Shown: positions 18,501 to 27,446, counted from the stretch's first letter. The stretch: 64,000 nt of DNA from Cyclobacteriaceae bacterium (GCA_023151255.1 JAKLJG010000009.1:42277-106276), one strand, 5' to 3'. Translations and numbers: made by a program. The notes: a model not told the origin generated them from the sequence alone.

Positions 18501-18662
18501 CAAAATCTCATCGACCTGACCTTCTCGGCCAAAGTAGAGGTGGCATTCCTCAACGGTAAAAGGCCTTAAACCCGGAAATGGATTAACTGCATCAGGCTGA
18601 ATGTCGGTCAGAACTTCAGGCAGATCTAGCTCGGGTTCGGTATGTAGCGGCTTACTCAGCAT
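15504..18662 (-). CDS. Membrane-anchored STAND NTPase with C-terminal WD40 propeller
   Basis: The 1052-residue protein begins with the nSTAND1-type opening NPFPGLRPF (residues 27-35) and FGRE. Walker A is GYSGSGKSS (67-75) and Walker B is FFMLDQFEELF (165-175). A winged-helix-like region with LSHESLMRIW lies near 408-417. A transmembrane helix (about 512-534) and a long charged Ala/Glu/Arg coiled coil (about 536-650) follow, then about seven WD40-like blades (about 700-1020; FSPDGKLLASAGADKRLQMW). Near the end is RNMTQDEWKTYVG, a tail often seen after bacterial WD40 propellers. STAND proteins are ligand-triggered switches in signalling or defence. Here the neighbours are envelope and surface proteins, so a signalling or assembly role at the inner membrane is inferred; a defence role cannot be excluded. 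Confidence 0.88.
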   Translation of the reverse strand: MLSKPLHTEPELDLPEVLTDIQPDAVNPFPGLRPFTVEECHLYFGREGQVDEILNKLATHRFVCVMGYSGSGKSSLMSCGLVPVLYGGFVSHSSPHWHVIITRPGTSPIENLAESVVQYMVQHKRIQHEDIPIYRSIILSVLRSGPHGLSEVSRFLQTFQQDNVFFMLDQFEELFRYHDSSEHGEAENDAQAYVNLILHAIRQTDTPIFIAVTMRSDFISKCAAYPGLTQVINNSNYLVPQMTREQKKLAIEGPVAVAGGKISQRLVKRLLNDMGKNQDQLPILQHALMRTWDYWVNNREPGEPMDIRHYYAIGRIEQAISQHANEVLEELSPREKEIAEILFKSITEKSSESRGMRRPAKLGLIARLADADEEEMIAVVEHFRKPGRSFLMPSHHVPLNSESIIELSHESLMRIWTRLNTWVEEEFESAQMYKRLSDAAAMYQIGRTGLWRPPDLQLALNWQKKQRPTREWAQRYDVAFERAIVFLETSRITYEAELKNQELQQRRMLRRARITAVVLGIAAVIALLFLVFAYIQKVEADNQTRLAEKREREASDQRALAEQKRIEAEAATDLANRRKDELEQALINVQKALAEANRQRNLAIAALKKAEEQEALAIAAGEKEREQRIIAETETIRANAEFARANGLYMLAVAQKLAGISYQEDDDRDLAGAQIMQAYHFNTRYGGKRYDPYIYNGLYHALKLFSGSTFNAVKVPGPPRNRINSIAVSSRSATFFAAGADGRIFTGNYEKQTSAPTGFENPFPNRVIALSSDERYLANGTDSAAVQVFDLQSKSQKPLVVNGLTGATNAITFLPDNSGFLIAKSDRTVSVVDHQTGRSKTVARLPYEIKTLSVSPDGRTVAGAAWTGQLVLIDLQSGKIELLNEYSGVQILSVQFSPDGKKLAYGTFEINDKRGLVKLFDMNLRKEERQFTGHKAGVYDVEFSPDGKLLASAGADKRLQMWVLENPEDLPIVMDNNNGFVWDIAFARGSDYLIAACHDSEIRIWPTDPKFLAGQICPKMSRNMTQDEWKTYVGNDIEYETTCVNLLIKDYQ

Positions 18663-18810
18663 AAGATGCCACGAAGAACCTGAAAGTTAATGATTTGAAG
18701 CTGAAAAGTTAAGCCCACACTTCAATAATTAGTTTAAAAAGTGGCATTCCTGCCAATGAGTTTAAAAAATAGTCTCTAAATAAGCGAATTTAGGCAGAAA
18801 TGGCAAATTT

Positions 18811-21800
18811 TTATACAAATTCAATAACCTTATCGGCAAGTTTTACATTATCAGACAGTAATTCGTAAAACTGATCTTTATTAATTTTTAATAAGGTTAC
18901 ATCGGTCTTGGCAATAATCAGGTTGGTACTCACAAAGTTGGGCATGGCCAACATCTCCCCAATGAATTCTCCAACTTTAAAGGTCCCCAAAAGACCACCC
19001 CTTTGATAGAAATCAACTTCGCCCTTAACCACAACCAAAAAATCGTTGTTTACGGTTTCATCAAGTGTCAACGATTCATCCCTGCTAAGTGAAAATTCCC
19101 GGCTAATATCGGCCAGGTACGTGAGGGTTATTCCGGGAATATCTTCAAACACGCTTACTTTCATGAAAAACAAAACTTTACTGAAACGGCTTAACTTATC
19201 AGTCAATACAATTTCATCAAGTTCCTTTTTCCTGGCCACCCCAAGCCTGCGGGAGTTTTCTTCATATTCCCGGTTATCAATCTGCCACAAAGCGTAAGCA
19301 GCTGCCTCACTTATAAGATGATCTGGATTAAATAACTGTGCAATCAGGTCAAGCTTAAACTCCTCGATGCGCTGATTACCGATTTGAAACAACACACATG
19401 CCTTGGTCCATCGGTTAGATTGCGTGAAGTCGCGGTTGATTATGAATTTCAACACCAGCCGTGCATCTAACTTAACCCGTGGATAAAAAATGTCAAGCCG
19501 TTTAATACGCTCCTCATCCGTAATTTCATCAAGTACCGGGATGATGCGTTGCTTGAGTTGCTCAGACAAAAATACATCGAGCAACTCTATTGCATACGTT
19601 ATTCCCTCGGTGGTACCGCTTTCAATATTTTCCTTTACTAATTGAATTGAGCGTGTGTCATAGAGCATGGCCAACAGCATGTAAATATGCTCAATATCAT
19701 TTTGAATCTCCCATCGTAATGAATTGATAATGTGTTTATTATGCTCACTTGGTCCAAGTTCCTGAATAGCACTCAGATTCCACCGTAAATCCGCAATATC
19801 ATTTTCAATGGCATATTTAATGCGTGTAACCTGCGAAATGCCAGCCTTAAATCCGCACTCACCTAACGATAGCAGAACTTGTGATACAATAACCTTGTTG
19901 GGGTAATCAATTTTATTCCACAATAAATCCTTAGCCCGTTGGCCGTCTATACGGCCCATCGTCTGGACGATTCGCTGCATCAGGTGTGTGCTCTGTCCGC
20001 TTTTATAAAAAGCGGCCTCCAATGCAGGAAGTGTTTTTGTACCCATTAGCACCAGTGCATTCATCGCCTGATTACTGAAAATCGGGTTGGCCATGTTATC
20101 AATAACCGCATTAATAACTTCAGCATTGTGCTTTTTTATCGATGACTTAATGGCGGTGTTCCTAACTTTGGTTTCAGGGTCATTCAGGAGCTCAATCAAA
20201 AACGAGATGGAGTCATCCGAAGAGGTATGTAACAATAATTCGGCAGCATATTGCCTGTCGTTGGCATTGGCTGACCGGGCCAGGCGTTGAATACGGAGTT
20301 TTGTAATATCGCCCTCATTATCAAGAATCATCTGCAGATCAGTTATGCTGAGCACGTTTCTTTCTGAGGGATTGGTCTTTTCCGGATCAAGGCGTATAAC
20401 ATATTGATCTGATACGGACAGGCCCTTCATTTCATTCATCCGCTCCTGCGCGTAATGTTTAACGGCTTCATCTTCATTTCGTATAAGGTTATTTACCCAA
20501 ACCGGGGTTTGACTGGCATTAATCTTCTCAAGTAACTTATAAGAGAATACCGCCTTTTTGTTATCGGGTGAGGTCAGCAAACCTTCCAGGCGCCTGGTTA
20601 TCTGCGTAAATCCTACCTCAAGTTTGTCTTGTTGTAAATCCGGGCTCTCAAGTTTAACCCTGATTTTATGTTTATAACCCGCGTAGAGTTTGTTGACAAC
20701 AAGAAAGTACAAAACTGCCAGTATAGCAAGCATAGCTGATACGTGGATAACATCGAACCACGGTATGAGGCTTAATCCGAAAATGACAAGACCAGTAATA
20801 AAACGAGAACTTTCATTTACAAGCCCTTCCACTTTGGCTTGAAGGTTAAAGCGCACCCGGTTGTCGAGCGGGATAAAAAACAGCTTAAGTACCGGGGTTT
20901 CCAGTGATTCGCGGAAGGTCCAGTTAAACAGCCGACTCATGGCCATAAACAAAAAGAAATAAACAAATCCGGCCGGTGAAGTTTCTTTATGAAAGCCAAA
21001 TGCAACTCCGGTTATCAGTGAGCCAATTGAAAAGGCGGCCAATATAATAGGTAAAATGTAAAGTGAAGTTCGCAAACCATAGTTACTTATAATTCGCTGA
21101 TTAACAAATGTTTGCATTATAAGACTTAGACCATAAACAGCAGCGGTAAAAAAGGCCATAAAGTCGGTAAGCGCACGCTGGTCGGGGTATTGCTCCTTAA
21201 CCATTTGCTGAAAGGAGTACTGGTTAAGTACAAAGACCATCATCGAGACCATCAGTACCACCGACATGACCAGAATATACCGGTCTGAAAACATTCTGCG
21301 CACACTGGTTTCCCGTCTTACCTCCGCATCAAATTCTCCCGGATCATTTTTCGATAAAGGAAACTTAGCCGCAATAATTGCCAGCAAAACACCCATCAGT
21401 AAAATACTGACGCTACAAACGACCAGGTAATCACTGGTTTCAGGAACAAGAAATGCAGTAAAAGGAATAAGGAAAGAAGCCACAATGGCAGCAATAAGCT
21501 GGCCGGTGTCTATCCAACCGATGATGTTTTTGGATTGCCTGAAATTAAACAAACGACCAAAGGTGCCCCAATAACTTAGCATAAGCAGCGCCACCATGGG
21601 GCCCGAGGCACAGTACATTGCAAAAATTACATTGCGCTGCCAATCGGGATTTCCGAAGTTTAGCAATACATATACTGCAAGGGTAAAGCTGAATATAATC
21701 CCGATTACAACCAGCGAAAGCACTGAGAATCGGATATAATTCTGTAAAAAGGAAAACGTTGCCGTTGAAAGAATTCCCAACACACCGGCCGCCAGAAACG

Positions 21801-21960
21801 CCCGATCGAGATAAGCACCCATCCGGTTCAGGAATAGCGAGTCGGCCGTTACCTGGTAGGTTGCAATAAACACCCCCATAAAGAATCCGGTGGCCAGCAT
21901 GTAAACAACCTGGCGCTGTTCCTGGCTTGTAATCCGCAATGACCGATTTAAAATGTTCAT
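18811..21960 (-). CDS. MFS/nucleotide-transporter-like membrane protein fused to HEAT repeats and a cNMP-binding fold
   Basis: The 1049-residue protein has about twelve hydrophobic helices in residues 20-430. Its pattern recalls the ATP/ADP translocase (NTT/Npt) branch of the major facilitator fold. HEAT-like helical repeats fill about 430-870 (e.g. DPETKVRNTAIKS). A C-terminal cyclic-nucleotide-binding-like beta roll covers about 915-1049 (VVVKGEVDFYQRGG, VGEFIGEML). The phosphate-binding cassette lacks the usual arginine: after GEM the sequence is LAMPNFVSTNLIIA, so cAMP binding is doubtful. Substrate is unknown. It lies upstream of the STAND gene in transcription direction, 148 bp away, and is probably a separate unit. 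A terminator lies just upstream of its start. Confidence 0.8.
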   Translation of the reverse strand: MNILNRSLRITSQEQRQVVYMLATGFFMGVFIATYQVTADSLFLNRMGAYLDRAFLAAGVLGILSTATFSFLQNYIRFSVLSLVVIGIIFSFTLAVYVLLNFGNPDWQRNVIFAMYCASGPMVALLMLSYWGTFGRLFNFRQSKNIIGWIDTGQLIAAIVASFLIPFTAFLVPETSDYLVVCSVSILLMGVLLAIIAAKFPLSKNDPGEFDAEVRRETSVRRMFSDRYILVMSVVLMVSMMVFVLNQYSFQQMVKEQYPDQRALTDFMAFFTAAVYGLSLIMQTFVNQRIISNYGLRTSLYILPIILAAFSIGSLITGVAFGFHKETSPAGFVYFFLFMAMSRLFNWTFRESLETPVLKLFFIPLDNRVRFNLQAKVEGLVNESSRFITGLVIFGLSLIPWFDVIHVSAMLAILAVLYFLVVNKLYAGYKHKIRVKLESPDLQQDKLEVGFTQITRRLEGLLTSPDNKKAVFSYKLLEKINASQTPVWVNNLIRNEDEAVKHYAQERMNEMKGLSVSDQYVIRLDPEKTNPSERNVLSITDLQMILDNEGDITKLRIQRLARSANANDRQYAAELLLHTSSDDSISFLIELLNDPETKVRNTAIKSSIKKHNAEVINAVIDNMANPIFSNQAMNALVLMGTKTLPALEAAFYKSGQSTHLMQRIVQTMGRIDGQRAKDLLWNKIDYPNKVIVSQVLLSLGECGFKAGISQVTRIKYAIENDIADLRWNLSAIQELGPSEHNKHIINSLRWEIQNDIEHIYMLLAMLYDTRSIQLVKENIESGTTEGITYAIELLDVFLSEQLKQRIIPVLDEITDEERIKRLDIFYPRVKLDARLVLKFIINRDFTQSNRWTKACVLFQIGNQRIEEFKLDLIAQLFNPDHLISEAAAYALWQIDNREYEENSRRLGVARKKELDEIVLTDKLSRFSKVLFFMKVSVFEDIPGITLTYLADISREFSLSRDESLTLDETVNNDFLVVVKGEVDFYQRGGLLGTFKVGEFIGEMLAMPNFVSTNLIIAKTDVTLLKINKDQFYELLSDNVKLADKVIEFV

Positions 21961-21987
21961 CCTTCCGTATCAGCAAATATAAAAAAA

Positions 21988-22016
21988 TAGGGCCTGACGT
22001 TACGCGTCAGGCCCTC
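21988..22016 (-). terminator. Intrinsic terminator after ompH
   Basis: A 10-bp perfect stem GGGCCTGACG / CGTCAGGCCC (21990-21999 with 22005-22014) has a 5-base loop. An A-run on its left is a T-run on the minus strand. It ends the minus-strand OmpH transcript before the MFS-HEAT gene. Confidence 0.85.
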
Positions 22017-22037
22017 CTATCCCCCGATGGGTTCGAT

Positions 22038-22640
22038 TTAATTTTTCTTGGTCGCCTCTTTCTCAGCGCGGTATTCCTGGTTAAGGCCGGCAATCACTTC
22101 ATTCGTAATATCCAACGCACCCTGCCCGTATAAAATATCACTGCCCGGATCCAATTTAAATACCATTTGAAGACCTTTTTCTTCCCCGTACTTTTTCAAA
22201 AAAGCAGTAACACGCTTATACAATTCTTCATTCAGTTTAGCTTGGTCGTTTACTAATTCCTGGGTTATCCGTTGTTCGAACAACTGTAGATTTTGTTGTT
22301 TACGCGCTAAGTCTTCTTCCAGGGTGCGTACCTGGCCAATAGTCATGTTGTTCATGTTACGCTGGTAGGCTGTAATTTCACCTTGCAAACTTTCGGCACG
22401 GTTCCGGTAGTCCTGCTCCACTTTTTTCTTTTTAGCCTCCAGAATTTCTGCTGATGCTTTGATATATTCGTAGTGCTTAAGCACCGAGTCGGAATTGATA
22501 TAAGCCACCGACAGAGAACTTTGCCCGGCCTGCGAACCAGATGAATTCCCTGAACCTGAGCGGCTGGAGAAAAAAAGAAAATACAAAACACCAACTGCCA
22601 CCAGCAGCACGATGTTGAGCGCAAGCGAAATGTTTTTCAT
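22038..22640 (-). CDS. OmpH/Skp-family periplasmic chaperone
   Basis: The 200-residue protein has an N-terminal membrane or signal helix (residues 4-24) and a Ser/Gly linker. The Skp/OmpH core starts at VAYINSDSVLKHYEY, continues through a long helical hairpin rich in Lys, Glu and Gln (about 60-150), and closes with a strand containing VFKLDPGSDILYG. Skp-type chaperones hold unfolded outer-membrane proteins in the periplasm. Length and architecture fit Bacteroidota OmpH members. The N-terminal helix may be an uncleaved anchor, since no clear cleavage site is visible. It lies 53 bp after the gamma-carbonic-anhydrase-like gene on the same strand. Confidence 0.88.
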   Translation of the reverse strand: MKNISLALNIVLLVAVGVLYFLFFSSRSGSGNSSGSQAGQSSLSVAYINSDSVLKHYEYIKASAEILEAKKKKVEQDYRNRAESLQGEITAYQRNMNNMTIGQVRTLEEDLARKQQNLQLFEQRITQELVNDQAKLNEELYKRVTAFLKKYGEEKGLQMVFKLDPGSDILYGQGALDITNEVIAGLNQEYRAEKEATKKN

Positions 22641-22693
22641 GAATTTTTAATTAGCCGGCAAATATAATGAGAACCCCTGCTTAGGCAAACTCC

Positions 22694-23203
22694 TTACTTG
22701 AACCACTCGGCATACATTGGGTAGTTGCGGGCCGTACGCCTGATGGCCTCCAGCATGTCATCCGAAATATCTTTAACCCGTTTTGCCGGAACCCCGGCAT
22801 AAACACTGCCAGGCTCAACCCGTGTACCCGGCAACACCACAGCCCCGGCTGCAATAACCGAATTGGTGCCGATAACGGCATCATCCATAATTATGGCACC
22901 CATGCCAATCAGTACGTTATCCTCAACCGTGCAGCCATGCACTACGGCATTGTGTGCAATTGATACATTATTTCCGATCACCAACTTAGCGCGTTGGTAG
23001 GTACAATGAAGCACAGCGCCATCCTGAATATTGGTGTTATTGCCTATGGTAATACTATGAACATCGCCCCTCACCACGGCATTAAACCACACCGTGCAGT
23101 TATCGCCCATGATAACCTCACCAACGATTACAGCACCATCGGCCAAAAAGCAATTCTGACCGAGCTTAGGTGTAAAACCGCGAACAGATTTAATAATAGC
23201 CAT
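22694..23203 (-). CDS. Gamma-carbonic-anhydrase-like hexapeptide-repeat protein
   Basis: The 169-residue protein is a left-handed beta-helix of the YrdA/PaaY type. Hexapeptide turns run through most of the chain ([43 protein letters not shown]). Histidines at the expected metal positions are visible in [16 protein letters not shown]. The usual ending [13 protein letters not shown] precedes a C-terminal helix. Family members bind Zn or another metal between trimer subunits; true carbonic anhydrase activity is proven for few, so the activity is uncertain. It is divergent from miaB, with 68 bp between the two start codons. Confidence 0.9.
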   Translation of the reverse strand: MAIIKSVRGFTPKLGQNCFLADGAVIVGEVIMGDNCTVWFNAVVRGDVHSITIGNNTNIQDGAVLHCTYQRAKLVIGNNVSIAHNAVVHGCTVEDNVLIGMGAIIMDDAVIGTNSVIAAGAVVLPGTRVEPGSVYAGVPAKRVKDISDDMLEAIRRTARNYPMYAEWFK

Positions 23204-23220
23204 TCTTCTTTACTGACAAC

Positions 23221-23253
23221 TTGTCATATTTACTGATAAAATTATTACTTTTG
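23221..23253 (+). promoter_or_regulatory. Bacteroidota-type promoter of miaB
   Basis: A -7 box TACTTTTG (23246-23253) fits TAnnTTTG exactly, with TTG 22 bases upstream (23221-23223) as the -33 element. Transcription would start near 23260. This rules out the in-frame TTG at 23221 as the miaB start and supports the ATG at 23272. Confidence 0.65.
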
Positions 23254-23271
23254 CAACCTGAATTCCAGAAA

Positions 23272-24720
23272 ATGAGGCAATTAATTGATGATATAAGTTT
23301 TGTTGAGGGCGAAATGACTGACCAGGTAAAAGTGCTGTCTGATTCAGGTACCGGCAAAGGTCGGAAGTTGTACATCGAAAGTTATGGTTGCCAGATGAAT
23401 TTCTCGGATAGCGAGATTGTAGCCTCCATCTTGCGCAATGAAGGATTTGATACCACTTCTGATCCGAACCAGGCCGATGTGGTCTTTCTGAATACCTGTT
23501 CTATTCGTGACAAAGCGGAACAGACTGTACGCAACCGCCTCTCACAGATTAATGCCCTTAAAAATAAAAAACCTGAATTACTGGTTGGCGTTCTTGGCTG
23601 CATGGCTGAGCGTTTAAAAACCAATTTACTGGAAGAAGAAAAAATTGTTGACCTGGTTGCCGGACCGGATGCTTATCGCGATCTCCCGAGGCTCATCAGC
23701 CAGGTAGATGAAGGCGAACGGGCCGTGAACACGTTTTTATCGAAGGAAGAAACCTATGCTGACATTGCACCGGTACGGTTAAACTCAAACGGGGTTACTG
23801 CCTTTATCTCCATCATGCGGGGCTGCGATAACATGTGCTCCTTCTGCGTGGTGCCCTTTACCCGGGGCCGGGAACGCAGCCGCGATCCGCAGTCCATTAT
23901 TAACGAAGCCCGAACATTATTTGAAAATGGCTATCGCGAGGTTACCCTGCTTGGCCAAAATGTTGACTCGTATAAATGGAGCCCCGAAGAGAATAACAAA
24001 GGCCTGTTGGAACGCAAGGGAATAAATCAGGTTATAAATTTTGCCCAGTTGCTCGGGTTGGTCGCTCAGATTCATCCCGACCTGCGGGTACGGTTTTCAA
24101 CATCGCATCCTAAAGACATTACAGATGAAGTTTTATTCACAATGGCCCGGCATGAAAACATCTGCAAATACATTCACCTGCCTGTTCAAAGCGGTAATTC
24201 GAGAATTTTGGAACTGATGAACCGGGGTTATAGCCGCCAATGGTACCTGGAGAAGATCAAACGGATCCGCGAAATATTGGGTGAAGATTGCGGTATTTCA
24301 TCGGATATGATAACAGGCTTTTGCAGTGAAACAGAAGCAGAACACCGGGAAACACTTAGCCTGATGGATGAAGTTGTATTCGATTTTGCGTACATGTTTC
24401 ATTATTCCGAACGTCCTGGCACACTTGCAGCACGGAAACTTACAGACGATGTGCCCATTGAGGTAAAAAAGAAGAGGTTAAACAAAATTATAAACAAGCA
24501 AAACGAACATTCATTGTTACGAAACAAGCAGGCAGTAGGTAAAGTACATAAGGTATTGATTGAGGGTGAGTCAAAACGTTCAGCCGACTACCTTCAAGGC
24601 CGAAACTCAGCCAATAAAGTAATTGTATTTCCTAAGGAAAACTTTGAAAAAGGGCAGTATGTTTATGTACGTGTACACGATTGTACTGCTGCTACATTAT
24701 TCGGTAAGGTTGTAAGTTGA
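23272..24720 (+). CDS. miaB: tRNA-2-methylthio-N6-dimethylallyladenosine synthase MiaB
   Basis: This radical-SAM methylthiotransferase converts i6A37 to ms2i6A37 in tRNAs reading UNN codons. From the ATG at 23272 the protein has 482 residues. The N-terminal cluster cysteines are Cys40 ([11 protein letters not shown]), Cys76 (NTCSIRD) and Cys110 (GCMAER). The radical-SAM motif GCDNMCSFC holds Cys185, Cys189 and Cys192. The C-terminal TRAM region ends the protein. The frame also extends upstream to a TTG at 23221, but that lies inside the predicted promoter, so the ATG is preferred. It is first in a plus-strand run; the sigma-54 activator gene starts 6 bp downstream. Confidence 0.95.
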   Translation: MRQLIDDISFVEGEMTDQVKVLSDSGTGKGRKLYIESYGCQMNFSDSEIVASILRNEGFDTTSDPNQADVVFLNTCSIRDKAEQTVRNRLSQINALKNKKPELLVGVLGCMAERLKTNLLEEEKIVDLVAGPDAYRDLPRLISQVDEGERAVNTFLSKEETYADIAPVRLNSNGVTAFISIMRGCDNMCSFCVVPFTRGRERSRDPQSIINEARTLFENGYREVTLLGQNVDSYKWSPEENNKGLLERKGINQVINFAQLLGLVAQIHPDLRVRFSTSHPKDITDEVLFTMARHENICKYIHLPVQSGNSRILELMNRGYSRQWYLEKIKRIREILGEDCGISSDMITGFCSETEAEHRETLSLMDEVVFDFAYMFHYSERPGTLAARKLTDDVPIEVKKKRLNKIINKQNEHSLLRNKQAVGKVHKVLIEGESKRSADYLQGRNSANKVIVFPKENFEKGQYVYVRVHDCTAATLFGKVVS

Positions 24721-24726
24721 AGTTGG

Positions 24727-25989
24727 ATGGCAACGCAGGAAGCAGAAATTCAAAGCATTAAGCAACGGTTCGGAATAATCGGCAATTCGCCTATGCTGAA
24801 CCATGCCGTTCGGGTAGCCATGCAGGTAGCCCCTACGGATATGTCGGTACTGATTACCGGAGAGAGTGGAGTTGGAAAAGAGATCTTCTCTAAAATTATT
24901 CATCACCTTAGTCCGCGCAAACACGGCCAGTTTATTGCCATCAATTGCGGATCCATACCGGAAGGAACCATCGACTCCGAATTATTCGGCCACGAGAAAG
25001 GTTCGTTTACCGGAGCACACGAAGCCCGTAAAGGATACTTTGAAGTAACCAACGGGGGTACCATTTTCCTGGACGAGATAGGCGAAATGCCTTTAGGAAC
25101 TCAGGCCCGACTCCTGCGTGTGTTGGAGAATGGGGAATTCATCAAAGTCGGTTCCTCAAAAGTGCAGAAAACAGATGTACGGGTAGTAGCCGCAACGAAT
25201 GTAAACCTGATGCGCAACGTGGAAGAAGGAAAATTCAGAGAAGATTTATACTACCGCCTCAGCAGCGTACCCATTTTTGTACCTCCTTTGCGCGAACGCG
25301 GTAAGGATATTGAACTGTTGTTCCGGAAGTTTGCTACCGATTTTGCTGAAAAGTATAAAGTAAAGCCAATTGTATTAACCGAAGATGCTAAGGAGGCATT
25401 GCTCAAATACCGCTTTCCGGGCAATATCCGTCAGTTAAAAAACCTGGTTGAACAAATCTCTGTCTTGTCAACCGATGATAAGGAGGTAACTGCCGAAAAA
25501 CTGGCGCACTATCTTCCGCATGAAAATACGCTGCCTGCTCTTTATCGTAACGGTTCCGCTCCAGCCGAAACTTTATCTGAACGGGATATTCTTTACAAGG
25601 TATTGTTCGATATGAAAAAGGATGTGGTTGATTTGAAGCGAATTGTTCTAGACCTGGTTAGCCGTCAGGGCAACGCAGCCCAACTGGTAAAAGAAAATCC
25701 TGGATTGTTTGAGGGCATCCACTTTACCGAGACCAAACAACCGGAAGAGCATATCGTATTGAACCTTAGCCCGACTAAGAAAGAACTTCACCAGGAAGCA
25801 GACGTTGACGTGCAGGATATCAGCCATGAAACGGAAGACAACTCCCTCTCTATTGAACAAAAGGAGAAAGAACTCATCATAAAAGCACTTCGTAAAAACA
25901 ACAATAAGAGAAAATATGCGGCACGGGATTTGGGCATCTCGGAACGTACCCTCTACCGGAAAATAAAGCAGTATGATCTGGAGGATTAA
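24727..25989 (+). CDS. Sigma-54-dependent transcriptional activator without receiver domain
   Basis: The 420-residue AAA+ enhancer-binding protein has Walker A GESGVGKE (45-52), the sigma-54 contact loop GSFTGA (92-97; usual form GAFTGA), Walker B GTIFLDEI (111-118) and arginine-finger region RLSSVPIFVPPLRER. A C-terminal Fis-type helix-turn-helix covers about 380-418 (RKYAARDLGISERTLYRKIKQY). Only about 16 residues precede the AAA+ domain, so there is no receiver or sensor domain. Control must come from levels, a partner, or the variable 290-375 linker. It sits between miaB and lptE and overlaps lptE by 17 bp. Targets are unknown. Confidence 0.93.
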   Translation: MATQEAEIQSIKQRFGIIGNSPMLNHAVRVAMQVAPTDMSVLITGESGVGKEIFSKIIHHLSPRKHGQFIAINCGSIPEGTIDSELFGHEKGSFTGAHEARKGYFEVTNGGTIFLDEIGEMPLGTQARLLRVLENGEFIKVGSSKVQKTDVRVVAATNVNLMRNVEEGKFREDLYYRLSSVPIFVPPLRERGKDIELLFRKFATDFAEKYKVKPIVLTEDAKEALLKYRFPGNIRQLKNLVEQISVLSTDDKEVTAEKLAHYLPHENTLPALYRNGSAPAETLSERDILYKVLFDMKKDVVDLKRIVLDLVSRQGNAAQLVKENPGLFEGIHFTETKQPEEHIVLNLSPTKKELHQEADVDVQDISHETEDNSLSIEQKEKELIIKALRKNNNKRKYAARDLGISERTLYRKIKQYDLED

Positions 25990-26521
25990 AATACCCGCAG
26001 CCTTAAGTTATTTACTAAACTTTTGCGCCTTACTATCATGTATGCAGCTTACATCTTGCGGAGTTTACTCCTTTCAGGGCGCAACTACCAATGCAAAAAA
26101 TATCTCGATCCAGGAGTTTTACAACAACACTGAACTGGCACCAGCCAATATCGGGCAAGTATTCACCAACCGGTTAAAAGACTACATGATCCAAAACACC
26201 AACCTGAATGTGGTACCGGAAAACGGACAGTTACAAATGGAAGGTATTATTACCGGTTATTCGCTCACCCAAATTGCACCCGTTGCCAGCAATGATCCAA
26301 GCCGGGGCGATCTGGCAGCTTCCACGCGGTTCACTATAACTGTTAAAGTAACGTACATTAATACTCTGGATGAGTCGATGAGTTTTAAGGACAGATCATT
26401 TTCGTTTTACCGCGATTTCAGTAATGACTTAAATTTTACCGATATCGAAGAAAACCTGACACGTCAGATTTTTGATCAACTTGCACTAGACATCTTTAAT
26501 GCTTCGGTTGCTAATTGGTAA
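25973..26521 (+). CDS. lptE: LptE-like LPS-assembly lipoprotein
   Basis: The 182-residue protein has an N-terminal hydrophobic leader with lipobox LTSC and then GVYSFQGA, the hallmark start of Bacteroidota LptE (CGIYSF-like). A conserved core follows: ISIQEFYNN, GQVFTNRLKDYMIQNTNL, and LQMEGIITGY. LptE plugs the LptD barrel that inserts lipopolysaccharide into the outer membrane. The gene overlaps the sigma-54 activator by 17 bp and the next gene by up to 23 bp, indicating one transcript. The assignment rests on recognised sequence pattern rather than a search. Confidence 0.82.
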   Translation: MIWRIKIPAALSYLLNFCALLSCMQLTSCGVYSFQGATTNAKNISIQEFYNNTELAPANIGQVFTNRLKDYMIQNTNLNVVPENGQLQMEGIITGYSLTQIAPVASNDPSRGDLAASTRFTITVKVTYINTLDESMSFKDRSFSFYRDFSNDLNFTDIEENLTRQIFDQLALDIFNASVANW

Positions 26522-27446
26522 AAAACTTTTATTTTTACCTACCTCAACCCTGCGCGTGAAAAAAGACGAATTAATCCATGTAATCGAGCGCTTTCCTGCA
26601 TCAACTCCGGATGAGGCCATCCAGTTATTGACATTACGCAATCAATACCCCTTTAGCCAATTACTCCAAGCACTGGCCGCCCGGTTAAGTAGCGAGCATG
26701 GCCTGCAGGGTCACAGCATGCTATTGCAAGAAGCAGCCATTCACTGCACCGATCGGTCGGTCTTGAAAGAAATCATGACGCTTAAAAAGTCACAAATTGA
26801 AGTACAGGTAGCGGAAGATACAACGGAAACTGTGCCACAGGAGACATTCCACGATTTTGCTGATGAAGTAGTAGAAGATCTGGAGAAACTGAAACACGCT
26901 AAAGAAACATTTGAAGCCCTTTTTGGAGGTGATAGTACAGCAAAACCACCAGTAATCCGGGAAGTAAAACCAGAAAAAGGCAAAAGGGAACCGCTAAAAT
27001 CAAAAAAGCAACGCATTGTTGAATTGGCAAAAGAATTATCGGCTGGAAATACCACAGAAGAACCTGTTGCCGAAAAAAGGGCCATCAAAAAGACGGGCAA
27101 AAAAGCCCCACCAATTGACCCACTGATTGAGTCTATAAAAACCTCTCGTAAAAAGATTAAACCTGAGAATGAAAAGGCTAAAGAACAACTTGAGATAATT
27201 GATCAGTTTATTAAATCCAAACCCGTTATTTCACCCACCCCCGCTACCAGCGAAGATCAACCCGACATGTCTGAGTCCATCCGCAGCGGTGAGTTCAGTG
27301 ATCACATCGTTTCTGAGACGTTAGTTGAAATACTGCTGAAACAAGGAAAGAAGGATAAAGCCATTGAAGTGTTAAAGAAGCTCATTTGGAAGTTTCCGCA
27401 AAAAAAGACTTACTTTGCAGCCCGAATTGATGATCTAAAAAAATAA
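26499..27446 (+). CDS. TPR-like protein with charged low-complexity middle
   Basis: This is a protein of up to 315 residues of unknown function. After a helical N-terminal part (FPASTPDEAIQLLTLRNQYPFSQLL) lies a Lys/Glu-rich, probably disordered middle (about 140-235). A C-terminal TPR-like pair resembles tetratricopeptide hairpins (SETLVEILLKQGKKDKAIEVLKKLIWKFPQK). There is no signal peptide. The start is uncertain: the first ATG overlaps lptE by 23 bp, while a GTG at 26556 (giving VKKDELIHV) avoids the overlap. It is followed after one base by secG, which suggests an envelope or protein-traffic setting. Confidence 0.72.
   Translation: MLRLLIGKKLLFLPTSTLRVKKDELIHVIERFPASTPDEAIQLLTLRNQYPFSQLLQALAARLSSEHGLQGHSMLLQEAAIHCTDRSVLKEIMTLKKSQIEVQVAEDTTETVPQETFHDFADEVVEDLEKLKHAKETFEALFGGDSTAKPPVIREVKPEKGKREPLKSKKQRIVELAKELSAGNTTEEPVAEKRAIKKTGKKAPPIDPLIESIKTSRKKIKPENEKAKEQLEIIDQFIKSKPVISPTPATSEDQPDMSESIRSGEFSDHIVSETLVEILLKQGKKDKAIEVLKKLIWKFPQKKTYFAARIDDLKK

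Noticed and set aside
15504..18662. STAND-WD40 gene as part of a known anti-phage system
   Set aside because: No nuclease, TIR, protease or other effector domain is seen in it or beside it, and its neighbours are envelope proteins. A defence role is not excluded but is unsupported.
23221..23271. TTG at 23221 as start of miaB
   Set aside because: It overlaps a good TTG / TAnnTTTG promoter, and the extra residues do not look like MiaB.
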